Source of the DNA: Planctomyces sp. SH-PL62
Lineage (GTDB): Bacteria; Planctomycetota; Planctomycetia; Planctomycetales; Planctomycetaceae
NCBI GenBank assembly: GCA_945905295.1
Contig: CAMDPX010000016.1
Coordinates: forward strand, 1-53,197
DNA length: 53,197 nt
Direction: 5' to 3'
The translations under genes and the position numbers were made by a program. Of this stretch, positions 16,958-26,389 are shown piece after piece. Under the pieces are notes generated by a model. It was not told where the DNA came from, ran no database searches, and saw only the letters and a program-made list of their open reading frames with translations. Positions within the stretch are counted from its first letter, which is position 1. Every line of letters starts with the position of its first letter.

Positions 16958-18022
16958 ATGACAAACGCGGATCAATCGAGACGGCGTCCATTCTCCCATC
17001 AATTCCACCGGCTGTGGCCGGTGTTGAAGTGGTTGATGTTTGCGCTGGTCATTGCATTCGTCGGGCGACGTGCGTGGCTGCTGTGGCGTGAGGGGGATGT
17101 CGGTTCGGTGACGATTCACTGGCCGTGGTTGCTGGCGGCGTTTGGTCTGTATGGGGTTGGGTGGTTGCCGTCCGTTTTTTATTGGCATCAGTTGATTCAC
17201 CGATGCGGCGGAACCACGGGCCGGTGGGATGTCGCGCATGCGTACTTCGCGGGCCATCTGGGCAAATACATTCCAGGCAAGGCGTCGGTTTTGTTGATTC
17301 GCGCGGGGATGCTGGCGGAGCGTGGCTGTCGGCCGGGAGTGGCGGCGCTGACCTCGACGTATGAAACGCTGACTTACATGGGAGTTGGCTTGGCGGTGGG
17401 TTTGGCGTTGGCTCCCGTGGTCTGGCGACAGATCGTGGTCGATTTGCCGGCGGTGATTCGTCCGGTCTTTGAGCGGCCGATGGTCTTCGGTGCCGCGGTG
17501 GTCGTGGTCTGCATCCTGTTGGTGCCTGGGGTTGCCAAAATTCTGGGGTTAATCGCGCGCCGGTTGACTCCGCCAGTGATCTCGATTGGCGAAGTCGAAA
17601 TGGATGCCGTGCGGGTCGGGATGGAGTCCCAACCTATGTTGTCCGAGATCGAGATTCGCGCGAGCTTCCTGCTCGGCTGGTGCTTTGTGTTTGTGGCGAC
17701 CTGGCTGATACATGGACTGAGTTTGGGCTGTACGCTGCGAGCGGTTGGAGCCGAGGCATCACTGTCGGATTGGCTGACTTGGACGGGCGATATCTGGTCG
17801 GCGTCGTTTGTGGGATTCATCGCGGTCTTCGCTCCCGGAGGCTTGGGGGTTCGCGAAGCGGCGTTGATCGAGTTGTTGAAATCGCAACCGGGAATCAGCT
17901 CGTCGCAGGCGGTCGCGGCGTCGGTGCTGTTGCGGGGAGTGTGGATGGCGGCTGAAATCGTGGTGACGTTGGCGTTGGGGTGGGAAACTCGTCGGAGAAG
18001 GAGATTGCAAATTGCAAATTGA
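16958..18022 (+). CDS. UPF0104/LPG-synthase-TM flippase-like membrane protein
   Basis: A 354-residue protein with about eight hydrophobic segments. It has family marks HAYFAGHLGKYIPGKA near residues 90-105 and FAPGGLGVREAAL in the last third, as in the AglD/MprF-type transmembrane family. Members are linked to lipid or isoprenoid-linked-sugar translocation. It is followed by a polyprenyl-phosphate glycosyltransferase-like gene, a common partnership. Two oddities: residues encoded by 17614-17636 (VGMESQP) are a half copy of the GTAGGTTGGG REP, and the final residues LQIAN plus the TGA stop come from the repeat starting at 18005. ATG 16958 is preferred to the GTG at 16925, but both are possible. 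Confidence 0.82.
   Translation: MTNADQSRRRPFSHQFHRLWPVLKWLMFALVIAFVGRRAWLLWREGDVGSVTIHWPWLLAAFGLYGVGWLPSVFYWHQLIHRCGGTTGRWDVAHAYFAGHLGKYIPGKASVLLIRAGMLAERGCRPGVAALTSTYETLTYMGVGLAVGLALAPVVWRQIVVDLPAVIRPVFERPMVFGAAVVVVCILLVPGVAKILGLIARRLTPPVISIGEVEMDAVRVGMESQPMLSEIEIRASFLLGWCFVFVATWLIHGLSLGCTLRAVGAEASLSDWLTWTGDIWSASFVGFIAVFAPGGLGVREAALIELLKSQPGISSSQAVAASVLLRGVWMAAEIVVTLALGWETRRRRRLQIAN
17614..17636. repeat. Half REP (GTAGGTTGGG family) inside a coding region
   Basis: GGTCGGGATGGAGTCCCAAC plus CTA matches the right arm of the 8437-8493 element at all but one of these 23 positions. It is read in frame within the UPF0104 gene. Confidence 0.75.
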
Positions 18023-18106
18023 AAATTGCAAATTGAGAATTGGAGGGCGACAGACAAGACCGCTCGGCAATTTGAGATTTGCAATTTGCAATTGGCAATT
18101 TGCAAT
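18005..18106. repeat. AT-rich TTGCAAATTG inverted and direct repeat
   Basis: Iterated TTGCAAATTG-type units on the left (18005-18045) are mirrored by GCAATTTG units on the right (18066-18106). The first units encode the C-terminus and stop of the preceding gene. Confidence 0.8.
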
Positions 18107-18134
18107 GCCCGATCCGCGTTGAACCGGATGGGAC

Positions 18135-19115
18135 ATGCGCATGTTGTCAATCATTGTGCCAGTGCTGAATGAGCGTGAGAGCTTGCCGCAGTTGCTGGCA
18201 GAGATTGTCCGCGTCGGTGAACGGCACGGCATTGAGCAGGAAGTGATCTTCGTTGATGACGGCTCGCGCGACGGCAGTTGGGAGACAGTTGGCGAGTTGG
18301 CGTCGCAGAACGCGAGCGTGTCGGGCATTCGGTTCCGGCGCAACTTCGGCAAGGCGGCGGCGCTCACGGCGGGAATGCGTGCGGCACGCGGCGATCTCGT
18401 GATGATGATGGACGCGGATTTGCAGGACGACCCGGCGGAGATTCCCAACTTCATGGACAAGCTCAACGAGGGCTTCGATGTGGTCAACGGATGGAAGCAG
18501 CGGCGACTCGATCCGTGGCACAAGGTGTATCCCAGCCGCGTCTTCAACTGGATGATCGGCCGGCTGACGGGTTTGAAGCTGCACGATCACAACTGCGGTC
18601 TGAAGCTATTCCGAGCGGAGGTCTTTCGCGAGATCACGATTTATGGCGAGCTGCATCGGTTCATTCCGGTGCTGGCTCACGCACGGGGATTTCGCGTGAC
18701 CGAGATTTCGGTGCATCATCGCGAGCGGCAATTCGGGCAGTCGAAGTATGGCGTGCGACGCTTTCTGCGCGGGTTCCTCGATCTGTTGACCGTGAAGTTC
18801 TTGACCGGGTTTGGTCAGCGACCGCAGCACATGCTCGGGGCGATCGGGCTGTTGTTCCTCGGTCTGGGCTTTCTGGGTTTGGGTTATCTCGCAGTGCTGT
18901 GGTTGCTGATGAACCTGCCGCCGTTGTGGGGCGGCAAGTTACTCGAAGCGTCGCCGATCGGACCGCGGCCACTCTTAGCGTACTCGGTCGCCGCGGCGTT
19001 GTTGGGCGGGCAGAGCTTGTCGCTGGGATTGCTCGCTGAGTTGATCGTGTCGAACACCGTTCGCGAGCAAGACACGTTCAGCGTTGCCGAACAAGTCGGC
19101 CAGAACCCGAAGTAA
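18135..19115 (+). CDS. Family 2 glycosyltransferase, polyprenyl-phosphate (DPM1/ArnC/GtrB-like) type
   Basis: A 326-residue protein. The N-terminal GT-A domain shows [24 protein letters not shown], the [10 protein letters not shown] metal-binding motif and [11 protein letters not shown] with RHFIPVL-like text following. Two C-terminal hydrophobic segments (about 235-265 and 275-305) anchor it in the membrane. Such enzymes load a sugar onto undecaprenyl or dolichyl phosphate for later transfer outside. ATG codons at 18135 and 18141 are both possible. The upstream UPF0104 gene is a plausible partner for flipping the lipid-linked sugar. Confidence 0.92.
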   Translation: MRMLSIIVPVLNERESLPQLLAEIVRVGERHGIEQEVIFVDDGSRDGSWETVGELASQNASVSGIRFRRNFGKAAALTAGMRAARGDLVMMMDADLQDDPAEIPNFMDKLNEGFDVVNGWKQRRLDPWHKVYPSRVFNWMIGRLTGLKLHDHNCGLKLFRAEVFREITIYGELHRFIPVLAHARGFRVTEISVHHRERQFGQSKYGVRRFLRGFLDLLTVKFLTGFGQRPQHMLGAIGLLFLGLGFLGLGYLAVLWLLMNLPPLWGGKLLEASPIGPRPLLAYSVAAALLGGQSLSLGLLAELIVSNTVREQDTFSVAEQVGQNPK

Positions 19116-19132
19116 TCCGCATTCCAAAAATT

Positions 19133-19190
19133 AGCCGCGCGGCGCTAGCTCCGGTTCATGCCGTGTAACCGGGGCTAGCGCCGCGCGGCT
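19133..19190. repeat. Inverted repeat, AGCCGCGCGGCGCTAGC family
   Basis: 22-base arms (19133-19154 and 19169-19190) with one mismatch around the spacer TTCATGCCGTGTAA. A second copy begins at 53150, and a related one is at 20331-20411. Confidence 0.93.
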
Positions 19191-19330
19191 CATTTCTGCG
19201 ATCCGTATAAGTCGTTCGCGGGGAGCGATCGAATCGGTGGATTTCCTGGACGCTCGTGGCCGATGGAAGGCGAAGCCTCTTTCAAGATCGTGATGGTTCG
19301 CGCTCTCGGAGTCGTTGGCGTGCTGCGTGT

Positions 19331-19359
19331 TTGACAAATACCATTCCCGCCCCTATTCA
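19331..19359 (+). promoter_or_regulatory. Possible promoter of the tonB-like gene
   Basis: TTGACA (19331-19336) is followed after 17 bases by TATTCA (19354-19359), 26 bases before the ATG at 19385. The -35 is perfect and the -10 is weak, so this is only suggestive. Confidence 0.35.
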
Positions 19360-19384
19360 AGATCCTGTTGATCGCTCCGTGACG

Positions 19385-20305
19385 ATGCACCACTGGTCTC
19401 CGATTTCTGAAGCCGCCCAAGCCTGTCCACAAGCTGCGCAGTCGTTATTGCGCGACTGGCTGCCGGGCTGGTGTGGCAGCATTGTCTTGCATGGCGTTGC
19501 GGTTTGCTGTTTTGTCGCCACAGCGGAGTACGGGCCGCAGGTGTGGCCCGTGGCGCGGGGATCGAGTTCTGTCGAGTCGGCTCCGTCGATTGATGCGCGA
19601 GCGGGCGGATTGCTCGTGAAGTTCGAGGAACAAACGCCGCCGATTTCGATCGAGACCATCGACGCGCCGGAGAACTCTGAGACAAATCCAGTTCGGCCAG
19701 ACCCGCGCGTCGTGATGGAGGTTACACAGAGTTCATTGCAACGCATCGCGCGGATGGAGATCGAGCAGCGCGTCTCGGTGCTCGTGAGCCAACTGGCGGC
19801 CATCCCGACGAAGTCCAAAGAACCGTCCGCCGAGCCGATCGTTGTTCGCGTTGATCCCGATGCCATTCGCGATCAGGAGTTGTTGCGATCCATCAAGCCG
19901 ATCACCGTCGAGACGAATTCTCCGCCGGATGCGCAGGCGGAGAACGGCTCATCCACCAACGTCGGCAATGCGGCCGAGAACGCCGCCGCATCGACCGCGT
20001 CTGCCAAATCGAACGGAGCGGAAGACAATCCGCTGCCGCAGCCGGTCGCGACTAATGCGGCTCCGCCCTATCCCGAAGAAGCTCGTGCGGCGGGCTTGCA
20101 GGGGAAGGTGACTCTGCGATTGCGGATTGGCGTTGATGGCCGGGTCGAATCGCTCAAGTTATTGGCGTCGAGCGGAACGCCGAGCTTGGATGAATCGGCT
20201 CTGGCCACTGTGAAGCAATGGCGATTCGAGCCGGCTCGCAGGCTCGGACGTCCGGTGGCGATGGATGTGAAGACCTCGGTCAAATTCGAGATTGAGGCGG
20301 AGTGA
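19385..20305 (+). CDS. TonB-family energy transducer
   Basis: A 306-residue protein with a short cytoplasmic start, one membrane anchor (about residues 30-48), a long Glu/Pro/Ser-rich periplasmic spacer, and a C-terminal TonB domain (about 215-305) with APPYPEEARAAGLQGKVTLR and ALATVKQWRFEPARR. TonB proteins carry ExbB/ExbD-derived energy to outer-membrane receptors. No exbBD is in the window. It directly precedes the cobalamin-riboswitch-controlled BtuB-like receptor, its likely partner, but it lies upstream of the riboswitch and so should not be under its direct control. Confidence 0.88.
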   Translation: MHHWSPISEAAQACPQAAQSLLRDWLPGWCGSIVLHGVAVCCFVATAEYGPQVWPVARGSSSVESAPSIDARAGGLLVKFEEQTPPISIETIDAPENSETNPVRPDPRVVMEVTQSSLQRIARMEIEQRVSVLVSQLAAIPTKSKEPSAEPIVVRVDPDAIRDQELLRSIKPITVETNSPPDAQAENGSSTNVGNAAENAAASTASAKSNGAEDNPLPQPVATNAAPPYPEEARAAGLQGKVTLRLRIGVDGRVESLKLLASSGTPSLDESALATVKQWRFEPARRLGRPVAMDVKTSVKFEIEAE

Positions 20306-20640
20306 GCGCCGTGGGCGATGGCACTCACTTTGAGCGGAATGGCGCTAGCCACCGGTGATTCGGGATCGACGATTTCCGACAAATTACCGGCGGCTAGCGC
20401 CGTGCCGCTCACATTGGACAGCGCCATTGAGCTTGCGTCCTGCGACTGATTGAGCGGATCGGATGCGAGACGCATCAGTGACGATTGTGTGAAGCTGTTC
20501 CGGTCGGGAAAGCTCTTTGGCGGGCGAATCGGGCAGCATCGTTGCCATCGGCGTTTCGGCGAGAATCAGGCGAATCGCGAGACTCGGCACAACCGATGAA
20601 GTTTCACAGGCGGCGCGTCACGTCGCCGACCGACAACTTA
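20306..20640. other. Intergenic leader region before the cobalamin riboswitch
   Basis: No gene is supported. It contains the 20331-20411 inverted repeat and must contain the promoter for the riboswitch transcript, which I could not pinpoint. Confidence 0.5.
20331..20411. repeat. Inverted repeat related to the GGCGCTAGC family
   Basis: TGAGCGG-AAT-GGCGCTAGCC-A-CCGGT (20331-20355) faces ACCGG-C-GGCTAGCGCC-GTG-CCGCTCA (20386-20411). The unpaired internal bases differ but the flanking stems match. Confidence 0.85.
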
Positions 20641-20850
20641 ACGGCAAACGGACTCAGGGAAGGGAGTGTGAATCTCCCGCTGTCCCGCAACTGTGAGGGG
20701 GACGAACGCCGCACACGCCACTGGTTGGCCAGCGGAGTAAAACGCACGAGCAGGAAGCTCACCTCAAGCACCGAGGGATGTGCGTTTTGCCTCGCCGACC
20801 GCCGGGAAGGCGCGGCGTTTGAACGAACCCGAGCCAGGATATCTGATCCG
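20630..20850 (+). promoter_or_regulatory. Adenosylcobalamin (B12) riboswitch
   Basis: The conserved core is clear: GAATCTCCCGCTGTCCCGCA with ACTGTGA following (about 20670-20697), then CCACTGGTTGGCCAGCGG (about 20718-20735), CCGGGAAGGCG (20802-20812) and the B12-box-like GAGCCAGGATATCTGATCCG (20831-20850). These match the order of the cobalamin riboswitch. It ends about 40 bases before the BtuB-like gene, so binding of cobalamin is expected to shut that gene off by termination or by hiding the ribosome-binding site. Confidence 0.93.
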
Positions 20851-20892
20851 CTTGCGTCACTCGCTTCACATCCTCGAGGAAAGGGATGAGAT

Positions 20893-22989
20893 ATGGACGC
20901 TCGCAAACTGCTGCGCGCGGTGAGTTTCACCGCGCCAGTTTTCGTCTTACCGATTCTCGCCGGGACCATCTTTGGACTGGCACGACTTCAGGCTCAAGAG
21001 GCCGATTCGGTTCCGCTGCCGACTCAAGCTCAAAATCCGCCGGAGGCCGATGAGCTTCCGGCGCTCCCTGAAACGCGTGTGATCGCGAAGCCGACGCCCG
21101 GCCCGTTTCCGCGCGAACCGCTTTCGAATGATGCTGTGATTACCGCGACTCGCACCGAAGCGCTGCGCTCGGAAATCGGCAGCGCGATCTCGGTGATTAC
21201 CGAAGAGCAAATCCGCAACAGCGGTCAAACCACATTGCTGGGAGTGCTCCGTAACGCCGGCGTTCCCTCGATCGACTTTGCTCAGAACGGCGGACCCGGT
21301 TCGCAGACGACCGGCTTCATTCGTGGAGCGAACTCGGCACATACGAAAGTCATGTTGGACGGCGTCCCGTTGAATGATCCCTCCTCACCGACGCGCACTT
21401 TCGACTTCGGCACCTTCTCGCTCGACAACGTTGAACGAGTGGAAATCATTCGCGGACCACAAAGCACGTTGTTCGGCTCGGACGCGATCGGCGGCGTGGT
21501 CAACATCATCACGAAGCGCGGCAAGGGGCCAGCTCAGGCGCGATTCACGTCGATGGGAGGCACCTTCGGAACTTGGCAAGAAAGTGGGAGCATCAGCGGC
21601 GGCACGGAGCAGTATTACTACTCGTTGTCCGGTTCGTTCTTTCAAAACGATGGCTTCTCGGCCGCGGATAAACGCTTCGGCAACACCGAGCGAGATGGCT
21701 TCAGCAACGGCAACCTGGGCTTTCGAGGGGGCTACATCTTCAACGAGTACGTCGATTTTGATGTGATCTACCGTTACCAGAAAGCTCGCATCGACATCGA
21801 CGACAACTTCAATCCCGTTCCCGGAGGACCAGGGGGATCTACTGGGTTTCAAGTGGCCGACAGCAACCGCATCAATCGGCTGGAGTCGAACACCGTCCGG
21901 CCGCAGGTTCGCGTGCTGCTCTTCGACGGGATGTTGGAGCAGAAGGCTGGATTCAGCTACATCAATTACAACCGTGACTCACCCGGCGGCTTTACTCCCT
22001 TCTTCGACGGCGAGACTCGCAAGTTCGATTATCAGGCGAATGCCAATCTGTTCGATTTGGAACAGTTCAAGAATCTCGCCACGTTCGGCACGGAGTATCT
22101 CGACGAACGATCGAGTTCGGTGTCGGTCCCCAATGCGTCTCAGACTGCCAACAGCGTTTACGTGGAAGACCAGTTCGCACTGTGGAACCGCTGGTTCACC
22201 ACGGTCGGAGCGCGTCAGGACGCCTACAGCCTCGCGGGAGTCGCCAATACCTACCGCGTGACGACGAAATATCAGCTTCAAGAAACCAACACGGCGTTTC
22301 ACGGCACACTCGGTACCGGCTTCCGAGCACCTTCGCTCGCCGAGTACTTTGGTTTCGGCGGCAATCCCGGACTGCGGCCGGAAACCAGCAAAGGTTGGGA
22401 CGTCGGCATCGAGCAAGCCTTGGACGCCGATCGAAATCTGGTGGTCGATGCGACCTACTTTCGCAATGACTTCAACAACTTGATCAATTTTGCTCCGGCC
22501 CCCGGTTTCCCCTTTGGTCGCAATCAGAACGTGGACAGCGCGCTGACGACCGGTGTGGAATTGACGGCTCTGTGGCAGATCTTCAATGACACATCGCTGA
22601 GTGCCACGTACACACACACCGATGCGTTCGACCGCACGACGAACCAGCGGCTGTTGCGGCGTCCTCCCAACAAGTTCGCCATCGGGGTGAGCCAGTTCTT
22701 GTTGGACCAGAAAGCGAATGTCAGCGTCAACGTTCGCTGGGTCGATTTTCGCGAAGACTTCGGACCGTTCTTCGACCCCGTCACCTTTGATCCGATCCGC
22801 ACGCGGGTCAGCAGCTACGCGGTCGCGAACTTGCAGGGGTATTACGACTGGAAGCCAGGGGTTCGGCTCTTCGGCCGCATCGACAATGCGTTCGACAGGA
22901 ACTACGAGGAAGTCTTCGGGTTCGCCACGCCACGCTTCTCGGTTTACGCTGGCGTGACGATTCTGCTCGGTGGCAACGGCGGGCTGTGA
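20893..22989 (+). CDS. btuB: BtuB-like TonB-dependent outer-membrane receptor
   Basis: A 698-residue protein with an N-terminal export signal ending near LARLQAQE. A proline-rich linker follows, then a TonB-box-like NDAVITATR (about 78-86), a plug domain (GFIRGANSAHTKVMLDGVPL; RVEIIRGPQSTLFGSDAIGG) and a C-terminal 22-strand-type barrel ending in an aromatic-rich strand. The cobalamin riboswitch immediately upstream indicates B12 or a corrinoid as ligand. GGAAAGGG before the ATG supports the start. The upstream TonB-like gene is the likely energy partner. Confidence 0.93.
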   Translation: MDARKLLRAVSFTAPVFVLPILAGTIFGLARLQAQEADSVPLPTQAQNPPEADELPALPETRVIAKPTPGPFPREPLSNDAVITATRTEALRSEIGSAISVITEEQIRNSGQTTLLGVLRNAGVPSIDFAQNGGPGSQTTGFIRGANSAHTKVMLDGVPLNDPSSPTRTFDFGTFSLDNVERVEIIRGPQSTLFGSDAIGGVVNIITKRGKGPAQARFTSMGGTFGTWQESGSISGGTEQYYYSLSGSFFQNDGFSAADKRFGNTERDGFSNGNLGFRGGYIFNEYVDFDVIYRYQKARIDIDDNFNPVPGGPGGSTGFQVADSNRINRLESNTVRPQVRVLLFDGMLEQKAGFSYINYNRDSPGGFTPFFDGETRKFDYQANANLFDLEQFKNLATFGTEYLDERSSSVSVPNASQTANSVYVEDQFALWNRWFTTVGARQDAYSLAGVANTYRVTTKYQLQETNTAFHGTLGTGFRAPSLAEYFGFGGNPGLRPETSKGWDVGIEQALDADRNLVVDATYFRNDFNNLINFAPAPGFPFGRNQNVDSALTTGVELTALWQIFNDTSLSATYTHTDAFDRTTNQRLLRRPPNKFAIGVSQFLLDQKANVSVNVRWVDFREDFGPFFDPVTFDPIRTRVSSYAVANLQGYYDWKPGVRLFGRIDNAFDRNYEEVFGFATPRFSVYAGVTILLGGNGGL

Positions 22990-23151
22990 TGAAGAGTCTC
23001 GCGAACGGCGAGGGGCTAAGTTGCCTGGCTCGTTTGATCGGCCTAGCATGACATCGTTCCGCGAGAAACTGGCCGAAGGTTCCAACATCGCGGCCAAGTT
23101 TCACGTCTGTGGTGAGCCACACTTCTGCACGCTTCTTTTCCGGGGACGATT

Positions 23152-26100
23152 GTGTCCGATTCAGAAAACGCTCCCACGTCGCTCCCTGCGCCTGAGGCAG
23201 ATCTTTCGGCGAATGCACAGTCACCCAACGAGTCGGTTCCTCAGACCGAGGGGTTGCCCGATTGGGAGCCGCTCACACCGGAACTGGTCGAAGACGAGGC
23301 AATCCGCGGCGACTTCATGCTGCGTTGGGCGGTCGTGTTGTTGGCGCTGTTGCTCGGCTGTCGGCAGATCGTTGAGACGACGACGCTGGTGCATGTGAAG
23401 ACCGGGCGTTATTTGGCGGCTCACGGGTTTTGGCCTCCCGCACAGGATGTCTTCTCGTCGACGGCCAGCGAGCATCGCTGGGTCAACCTCTCATGGTTGT
23501 GGGATTTGATCGCCAGCGGGTTGTTCGCGATCGGACAGGGGACTGGATTATCGCTCGCCACGGCGCTGCTGGTGGCGCTGACGTGGTGGCTGCTGGGGAA
23601 GACCAGTCGGGTGAATGTCTCGAATTGGTGGGGTTCGATTTTGGGCGTGCTGACTCTGTTGGCGAGTCATCCTCATTTCTCTGGTCAGCCTGAGACGGTG
23701 ACGCTGCTCGGCCTGGCGGCGACGTTGTGGTGTTGTCACGCCTGGCGATCGTCGTTGGAGTCGGCAGCCAGCACGAGCGTCAGCGCTCTGGCCAGCCAGC
23801 CGGTGTCGCTGTGGTGGTTGGTGCCGGGCTTCGCGTTGTGGAGCAATCTCGACTCGCGGATGTTTCTCGGCCTGCTGTTGTTGTTGCTGTGGGGCACTGG
23901 GGAACTGCTCGGCAAATTCTTGGGACACGCCAAGTTGTCCGTCGCGCAGCGGAAACACTTCTGGACGGTGTTGGGGATGTGCGTCGTGGCGAGTGTTCTG
24001 AATCCGTTCGGAGGTCATTCGCTGTGGTCACCAGTCGTGTTGTATGGGACTGAGTACCCTGCGTGGCGGGTCTATGCCGTGACGGCTTCCGGTTGGGAAA
24101 ACACCGGGGTGTTGACGCTCTGGAATTCGGCTCAGTGGAGTTCCGGCCTGGGGCGATTGCCCTTGATCGCGGGACTGCTGGTGGTGCTGTCGGCGTTGGT
24201 GTCACTGTCGTTGAATGCTCGGCGAACGAATCTCGGCGATTGGCTGGCGTTGGCCGGGTTCGTGGCGTTGGCATGTGTCGCCTCGCATGAACTGGCGGCG
24301 GCGAGCATCGTGGCCTGCGTGGTCGGAACGCTGAACGCTCAGCAGTGGTATCAGGCGAGTTTTCGGCAGACGTACTCGATTGCGACGAGCGAGTTGCTGT
24401 TCACGCGCGGCGGCCGTGCGGTCACGGTGCTGGCTTTCTTCGCGCTGGCGGTGATCTCGGTGAATCAAACGCTGTTCGGCGCGGACGGGAAGCGCGTCGG
24501 ATTGGGGATGTCGAATCGTCTGCAAGCTTTGGTCGAGGCGTATCGCTCGGCGTCCGAGAACTCGTTTGACGACCGCCCGTTTAACTTCGTGCCTCAGCAA
24601 GGGGATGTCTTGTTGTGGGTCGATCAGAAGCCGTTCGTGGACAGTCGCCTGGCGGTGTTCTCTGGTCGCGGTCCAGGAGACTTGCTGACGCTGCACGATC
24701 AAGCGCGGCGAGCGTTGGCGGGCTTGCCGGCTCATGACGGCTCTGCGATGGAGCAACCGGATCAAGCTCGGCCGGAGGATTTCCAAGCGATTTGGCGGCC
24801 GATCTTCGACCGTTTTCAGATCACCCATGCGCTGCCGCGATTGGTGGGTGTGCGGCCGATCGCGTATTTCCGAATGCTGTTTTCAGCGGACTGGCGACTC
24901 ACTCATCTGGGCGCGAACTGCGCGGTGCTCTATCGCGGGGATGCTCCGTCGCCGGAACTCAACCAGTATCTCGGTCAGCATCGGATGAATTTCGTGGCCT
25001 CGGCATTTCAAACGGAGTCGCCGAAGTCTCTTCGCCCGGACTGGCCGCGCGCGAGCACTTCGCTGCAAAAATACTTGGGATCGCCGGAGGCTCGTGTTTC
25101 CAACCAAGTGCTCGAGGCGGAAAACCTGCTGATGCACTTGCACGGCATGGTCGGCGGGCAGATCGTGATCGAACAGCCGTCCGCCGTCGCGATGGCGTTT
25201 CTGGCCATTCGCAAAGCGAACGCCGCGCTGGCGGAATCAGCCGATCACGCGGCGGCCTATCAAGTCTTAGGCGATGTGTACTCCTTCCTGTCGAACATGG
25301 AGACGGCCCTGGTGCAATCCGGAGGGGGCTCGTTTTCCAACCAACTGCGGTTCCAGCAAGCGTTGGGGGCGTATCACCAAGCCGTGCTGTTAGAACCCAA
25401 CTCGCTCGAACTGCACGCCCGGTTGCTCGAACTGTTGCAGCAGCACAACCGCACGGACTTGATGCTTCGTGAACTGCAGGCGATCGACCGCCTCATGCTG
25501 ACGATGCCGTCCCATGGTGCGGATGCCGATGAGTCGTCGCTGAAGAGATTCGAGTTGCAGGAACGTTGCCAGAGTCAACTTGATGCGCTGCGCAATGAAC
25601 TCGACAAGGTGCCGGATCCGGGACCAAGCGTGATTGAGATTGCCCAGCAGGTGTACGCAGCGGGGTTTGTGCTGGAGGCGCTCAAGATTTTGGACCGCGA
25701 TCCTGTGGCGGTTCAACGGTCGCCTGAAGGGCAGACTCTCCAAGGCTTGCTGCGATATGAGGCCGGTGAGATTGAAGAGGCTCACAACCAGTTCGCGTAT
25801 GAGCTCGGTCTCGGCGCGGCGGGGTCGCGTGTCCCGGCCGCGTGGACTCGATTGGCTCACGGCGAATACGAGCCGGCCATCAAGCTGTGGAAGGAGCAAA
25901 CGGACTTGAGTCAGAACTCGTCGTTGTTTTCGGTCCTGACGACGCTGCCTCTCGTGCAATCACCCTATCAAGATCTGGGCCAACCCAGTGTCTGGCCCAC
26001 GCAGCACGGGGTCTCTTTTGCCCAAGCTCAAATTCGTTCGGTGAACGAGACGGCGATCCTCCTGTGGTACACCGCCATGTGCCAGTTGGAATCGGGGCAG

Positions 26101-26292
26101 CCGAAATTGGCCGGGAAGACGCTCAGCGGGTTGCTCGAAAACTATCCGGATACCGCGCTGCGTCCGTTGTGTCGCTTTTACTTGTTCGTCATCACGGACG
26201 AGTTGATCGATCTCGAACCCCCTTCGGAGTGGATTCCGATCGACGGCGAGACCTTCATGCCGGATGAGACAGCGGACACGGAAAAAAAATAG
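23152..26292 (+). CDS. Large polytopic membrane protein with TPR-rich C-terminal region (GT-C-like)
   Basis: A 1046-residue protein. A short acidic start is followed by ten or more hydrophobic segments (about residues 55-450). The first loop has VKTGRYLAAHGFWPPAQDVF and ASEHRWVNLSWLWDL, resembling the catalytic-loop region of GT-C-fold glycosyltransferases. Residues about 690-1020 are helical and Ala/Leu-rich with TPR-like spacing. Sugar transfer from a lipid donor is therefore an inference. The start is a GTG (23152) with GGGGA before it; no ATG is available in the hydrophilic leader. The stop overlaps the terminator stem at 26288-26318. Confidence 0.7.
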   Translation: MSDSENAPTSLPAPEADLSANAQSPNESVPQTEGLPDWEPLTPELVEDEAIRGDFMLRWAVVLLALLLGCRQIVETTTLVHVKTGRYLAAHGFWPPAQDVFSSTASEHRWVNLSWLWDLIASGLFAIGQGTGLSLATALLVALTWWLLGKTSRVNVSNWWGSILGVLTLLASHPHFSGQPETVTLLGLAATLWCCHAWRSSLESAASTSVSALASQPVSLWWLVPGFALWSNLDSRMFLGLLLLLLWGTGELLGKFLGHAKLSVAQRKHFWTVLGMCVVASVLNPFGGHSLWSPVVLYGTEYPAWRVYAVTASGWENTGVLTLWNSAQWSSGLGRLPLIAGLLVVLSALVSLSLNARRTNLGDWLALAGFVALACVASHELAAASIVACVVGTLNAQQWYQASFRQTYSIATSELLFTRGGRAVTVLAFFALAVISVNQTLFGADGKRVGLGMSNRLQALVEAYRSASENSFDDRPFNFVPQQGDVLLWVDQKPFVDSRLAVFSGRGPGDLLTLHDQARRALAGLPAHDGSAMEQPDQARPEDFQAIWRPIFDRFQITHALPRLVGVRPIAYFRMLFSADWRLTHLGANCAVLYRGDAPSPELNQYLGQHRMNFVASAFQTESPKSLRPDWPRASTSLQKYLGSPEARVSNQVLEAENLLMHLHGMVGGQIVIEQPSAVAMAFLAIRKANAALAESADHAAAYQVLGDVYSFLSNMETALVQSGGGSFSNQLRFQQALGAYHQAVLLEPNSLELHARLLELLQQHNRTDLMLRELQAIDRLMLTMPSHGADADESSLKRFELQERCQSQLDALRNELDKVPDPGPSVIEIAQQVYAAGFVLEALKILDRDPVAVQRSPEGQTLQGLLRYEAGEIEEAHNQFAYELGLGAAGSRVPAAWTRLAHGEYEPAIKLWKEQTDLSQNSSLFSVLTTLPLVQSPYQDLGQPSVWPTQHGVSFAQAQIRSVNETAILLWYTAMCQLESGQPKLAGKTLSGLLENYPDTALRPLCRFYLFVITDELIDLEPPSEWIPIDGETFMPDETADTEKK

Positions 26293-26318
26293 CCCCGGCC
26301 ACAAGGACCGGGGCTATT
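26288..26318. terminator. Bidirectional-looking terminator after the TPR membrane protein gene
   Basis: An 11-base stem AATAGCCCCGG / CCGGGGCTATT (26288-26298, 26308-26318) is preceded by an eight-A run. The A-run would serve minus-strand transcripts, and the stem sits at the plus-strand stop codon. Confidence 0.75.
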
Positions 26319-26322
26319 CGTC

Positions 26323-26379
26323 GTAGGACGGGCACTCCTGCCCGTCGCGAAGAAAGACGGGCAAGAGTGCCCGTCCTAC
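26323..26379. repeat. GTAG-type REP pair, GTAGGACGGGC family
   Basis: GTAGGACGGGCACTCCTGCC... (26323-26346) and its inverted partner (26356-26379) differ at one base of 24. Each half contains a GACGGGCA...TGCCCGTC hairpin. A solitary half is at 12567-12591. Confidence 0.93.
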
Positions 26380-26389
26380 GCCTGAAGAA

